A stretch of DNA of 64,000 nucleotides from Bacillus sp. T33-2 (GTDB lineage Bacteria; Bacillota; Bacilli; Bacillales; Cytobacillaceae). The stretch covers positions 29,056 through 93,055 of the forward strand of contig NZ_PGVB01000017.1 in the NCBI RefSeq assembly GCF_002860205.1. Reading direction: 5' to 3'. Of the stretch, positions 61,236 through 64,000 are shown piece by piece. A model generated the notes under the pieces. It saw only the letters and a program-made list of their open reading frames with translations, was not told the origin of the DNA and searched no databases. A program made the translations under genes and the position numbers. The stretch's first letter is position 1. Every line of letters starts with the position of its first letter.

Positions 61236-62113
61236 AATAGTGGCTCAAAACTCCGCACTAGTGGCTCATTCTCTTCGCAATACTCAAAGTGATTTAATCA
61301 TACGGGACCTCGGCTACTTCAACGTCGAGGAATTGTACCAGATTGGCCAAAAGGGCGCTTACTATCTCACTCGACTAAAGCCACCCACTACGCTATTTAC
61401 GAAGGAAGATGGGGATTATATAAAATTGGATTTGGGAGAGGTAATGGATGAGATGGAGGAAGGGGAAATCAGGGAGCTTTTAGATATTTTCGTAACGGCC
61501 AAAAAACACCACATTCCCCGGCTGATCCTTTATAAGTTGGCTCCCGAACAAATTAAAAAAAGGGAAAAAAAGAGAGAGAAAACCGAAAAAAAGAGGGGCG
61601 TGAAATTATCACACCCCACCAAAAAACTCTATAAATTGAACATGTTCATCTCTAATATACCATATCAGAGTGTGCCAAAGGAAGAAATTCCCTTTTCTAC
61701 TCCCTTCGTTGGCAAATTGAAATCCTGTTCAAGACATGGAAGTCCCTGTTCCAGATTCATAAAGTAAAAAGATGCAAAAGGAAAGATTTGAATGCCACTT
61801 ATACGGAACGTTGATTTCTCTTTTGATTAGTTCGACGATTGCCTTTCAGGCAAGGGAGTATCTACTAAGAAAAAAGAAAAGAGAAACGAGTGAATACAAG
61901 TCCATATCAATCACAGTGGAGTTTATTCCGACGCTGTTTGAAGCGATTATCTCCAGCAGGACTTCCATCCTGGAAGTTATAAAAAGAATCTATTTCCAGA
62001 TAGAGAAAAACGGGAAGAAAAGTCATAGGAAAAAGAAGCTGACTGTTTTTGATATATTGAAAGTCTCCTATGAAAGGACTATTGGGAAGGCTACCAATGG
62101 CACGGCAGCTTAA
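61236..62113 (+). pseudogene. IS4-family transposase, frameshifted C-terminal part
   Basis: The frame from about 61240 encodes the catalytic core end (IIRDLGYFNVEELYQIGQKG with the family DxGY block, then YYLTRLK). Near 61690 the sequence continues in a second frame ([20 protein letters not shown], the YREK-like region) and from 61772 in a third ([20 protein letters not shown]). Two frameshifts plus the missing N-terminus make this an inactive IS4 relative. Confidence 0.75.
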
Positions 62114-62303
62114 GCATATTACTTTTGAAAAATCTAATGATGAGGCTTATTTGAGTATGCAAATTTTTAGGTTATGTCCAAAAGTATTAGTAAATTTCTC
62201 TTTACTTTCAAGTTAGCTTGTTGGATATGAGGTACGTCTCCGTGCTTCACTGTTGTGTTACAATGCTGAAAAAGGGGATTATCCATGGAGGAGGACGGGC
62301 AAA

Positions 62304-62708
62304 ATGGTTACTGTGTTAACGTATTTTGTTTGCCTTATATTCATTGTGATATCAGTATTCATTACCCTCACATTTAAAAATGAACTGGAGCGGATGTTTC
62401 GAGAGGAAAAAGAGGTATTCGTCTTTCACATCTTCAATGTGCTGATCACCCTGACCGTCGCTTTCGCATCCCAGGCAGTCATAACGATTTATGTAGTTGG
62501 TCATAGGTTTCACTTCATTAGGGATGCACTCATACTCTTGGCCATCACCCTACCCATTTATATCCTTGGGCACCTCGCATTCGAAAGATGTAAAACTGTT
62601 TACCGCAAATATGCAGCCACGGAGAATGGGAAGGTATTGGTTCTTAACGAGAAGTATGTGAAGCAGAAAAAGCGGTTTAAGACGCTTAGACATTATAATG
62701 TCAAATGA
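62304..62708 (+). CDS. Small integral membrane protein
   Basis: 134 residues from ATG 62304, with GGAGGAGG nine bases upstream; the longer frame from 62253 lacks an RBS. Three hydrophobic segments (about 3-24, 43-66 and 70-95) are followed by a basic C-terminal tail (KQKKRFKTLRHY). No family recognised. It lies between an IS4 remnant and the HEPN-like gene. Confidence 0.6.
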   Translation: MVTVLTYFVCLIFIVISVFITLTFKNELERMFREEKEVFVFHIFNVLITLTVAFASQAVITIYVVGHRFHFIRDALILLAITLPIYILGHLAFERCKTVYRKYAATENGKVLVLNEKYVKQKKRFKTLRHYNVK

Positions 62709-62811
62709 AAGGGAGCAGTACGTTTCTTTTGCTTCTAACCACATGAAAGAAGCACTGGGTATGTCCCCGTGCTTCCTTCTTAATTCCTATTTCCCTCTTT
62801 CTCCTCCATCT

Positions 62812-63855
62812 TTATTTATTAAGATCATTAATTTTCTTTTCTAAGTATACGGGCGTTTTATCATAATAGTATGCGTTAAAGTTATCTGCCCACGTTTTTT
62901 GGCTTACTTTTTGTTTATCTTCTATTATTTCCACGTTATCTGAGAAGCATTTAGGGCAAAAAATTCCACGAAATTCATTTTTGCTTTTTATTAATTTATC
63001 ATCTAATTCTTTTGCAGAGTCAGGAACTAGTTTAACTTTTTCATCACAGGCACACTTAATTTTTAAAAGAAAGTAATCTTCTCTAGAAGATAACTTCTTA
63101 TTTGGCGTCAAATCCTGCTTAAGCATCAAAAAGCTTTTTTCTAAACCGTCCTTAATATCATCTAACCCGGCTAATAGGTGAACTGTTAATTCTCTATAAT
63201 CAAAGAATTCTTCTGCCTTATTTTCTATCTGAATAATATAATTGTCATGTGAAGCATCTAGAATAAATTCAGATTGTCCAATAAATTTATGGTGAATTAT
63301 ATCGTTTCGGTACTCTCTTATTTTTTTCCAATGTGGTTTGTTAGATAAGTTAACAATTTCCCTAAGGATTGGATCAGCTATAAATTTCTTTTTTACGTTA
63401 CTCAAAAAGCTAGTTCTAGTCAGATACTGATTACTAACTTTTGCATATTTTTTAAATGAAATATTCTTTTTAATAGTAATAGATTTTTTTTCTATCAACC
63501 ATTTTTCATCAGTTTCTTTAACTCTTCTAGGACTCATATTAATTTCTAAAAACGTATTTAATATCTGAAATAGATGCTCCCAAACAGAAGTAACTCGCAT
63601 TAAAGCATGTTCTGCATGAAATGCTAGCGTACTTTTATTAACTTCCTCTTCCACTAATACTTTATAGTAATAAACAGGCACTATAACTTTCTTCTTTAAA
63701 TTTCGAGATAATTGTTTTAATAAATAAAGATGTGTCATTTCTTCTAAACTAATAATTCCCTCTGTAAAGTCACCTTCACTTACGACAAAATCATTAATTA
63801 ATTTATCAACTTTTTCTGAAATTTCCTTACTCATTGGATATAATTCTGTAAACAT
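62812..63855 (-). CDS. HEPN-like protein with C-terminal zinc-binding region
   Basis: 347 residues. The helical central part ends in REYRNDIIHHKF (about 179-190), a textbook R-x4-H HEPN motif in a helix-turn context, reminiscent of the Cthe_2314-type HEPN proteins. The C-terminus has a CxC (KCACDE, about 267-272) and a CxxC (FCPKCFSDN, about 302-310), which together could hold a zinc ion. HEPN domains are often RNases in defence or toxin systems, but a structural role is also common. It is the last complete gene in the window. Confidence 0.55.
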   Translation of the reverse strand: MFTELYPMSKEISEKVDKLINDFVVSEGDFTEGIISLEEMTHLYLLKQLSRNLKKKVIVPVYYYKVLVEEEVNKSTLAFHAEHALMRVTSVWEHLFQILNTFLEINMSPRRVKETDEKWLIEKKSITIKKNISFKKYAKVSNQYLTRTSFLSNVKKKFIADPILREIVNLSNKPHWKKIREYRNDIIHHKFIGQSEFILDASHDNYIIQIENKAEEFFDYRELTVHLLAGLDDIKDGLEKSFLMLKQDLTPNKKLSSREDYFLLKIKCACDEKVKLVPDSAKELDDKLIKSKNEFRGIFCPKCFSDNVEIIEDKQKVSQKTWADNFNAYYYDKTPVYLEKKINDLNK

Positions 63856-64000
63856 TCTATCATCCCTTAAAATTTGTATTAAATTCGCTTTTCATATACA
63901 TACTGTTAATGAAATTTCTAATAAAAACGTGATACCTGAATGAATTTCATAAATCTCAGCCCTTATGCCCCAAGACTTTTAAGGCATGAAAAAAGGAGTA

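Overview
The window looks like the chromosome of a low-GC, spore-forming Bacillaceae bacterium (Bacillus sensu lato). The grounds are strong AGGAGG-type ribosome binding sites, a Bacillus-type ykoFEDC operon under a TPP riboswitch, a B. subtilis-like PlsC, a YoaZ-like DJ-1 protein, Bacillaceae-type small stem-loop repeats, and Tyr/Asn/Pro-rich cupin and ferritin-like proteins resembling spore-surface proteins. The genus cannot be fixed from the sequence alone. No rRNA, tRNA or CRISPR array was seen.

Layout. 0-6 kb is a patchwork: an orphaned 3' gene end duplicated from 52.4 kb, an IS21-like end, a WYL regulator divergent from a DHFR-like reductase across a possible MITE, plsC, and a decayed IS110 transposase fused to a PAPS-reductase-like fragment. 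6.1-10.7 kb is a compact operon (TetR regulator, NCS1 permease, DUF917 protein, hydantoinase/oxoprolinase protein) with a clear promoter and a perfect operator palindrome. 10.9-20.8 kb is a decaying defence/mobile island: an ISL3 fragment, a truncated type ISP restriction enzyme, a frameshifted GIY-YIG protein, an intact DUF262/DUF1524 (GmrSD-like) protein, a UDG-superfamily protein, several unknown proteins and two broken lipoproteins.

21.0-29.4 kb (minus strand) is a seven-gene operon: RpiR regulator, M20 deacylase, GNAT acyltransferase, N-succinylamino acid racemase, M19 dipeptidase, DUF819 transporter, S15/CocE hydrolase. The middle enzymes match the known route that converts D- to L-amino acids irreversibly through N-succinyl intermediates, so the operon probably scavenges D-amino acids and peptides. 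An AbrB/Doc toxin-antitoxin pair follows at 29.8-30.5 kb.

30.7-37.5 kb is the most distinctive part: an amide-utilisation locus. A 756-residue regulator fuses an AmiC-like ligand-binding domain to a sigma-54 AAA+ activator and a Fis-type HTH. It faces an amiE-amiB-amiS-fmdA-fmdB operon across an intergenic region with a textbook sigma-54 promoter and two related 17-bp palindromes. In Pseudomonas, amide sensing uses a separate AmiC that controls an RNA antiterminator; here a single protein would link sensing to sigma-54 activation. A truncated DoxX-like gene abuts the right edge.

37.9-41.7 kb is the TPP riboswitch and ykoFEDC (HMP/thiamine ECF transport). 42-52 kb is a mosaic of single genes separated by dispersed palindromic repeats. 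52.4-59.0 kb (minus strand) is a carbohydrate-type ABC importer operon with a GntR/UTRA regulator, a HAD phosphatase and an unknown 227-residue protein, preceded by three TGTCTAGACA-type operators spaced exactly 20 bp. 59-64 kb is again degraded (DsrE-like and IS4 remnants), with a MazG-like protein, a membrane protein and a HEPN-like zinc-binding protein.
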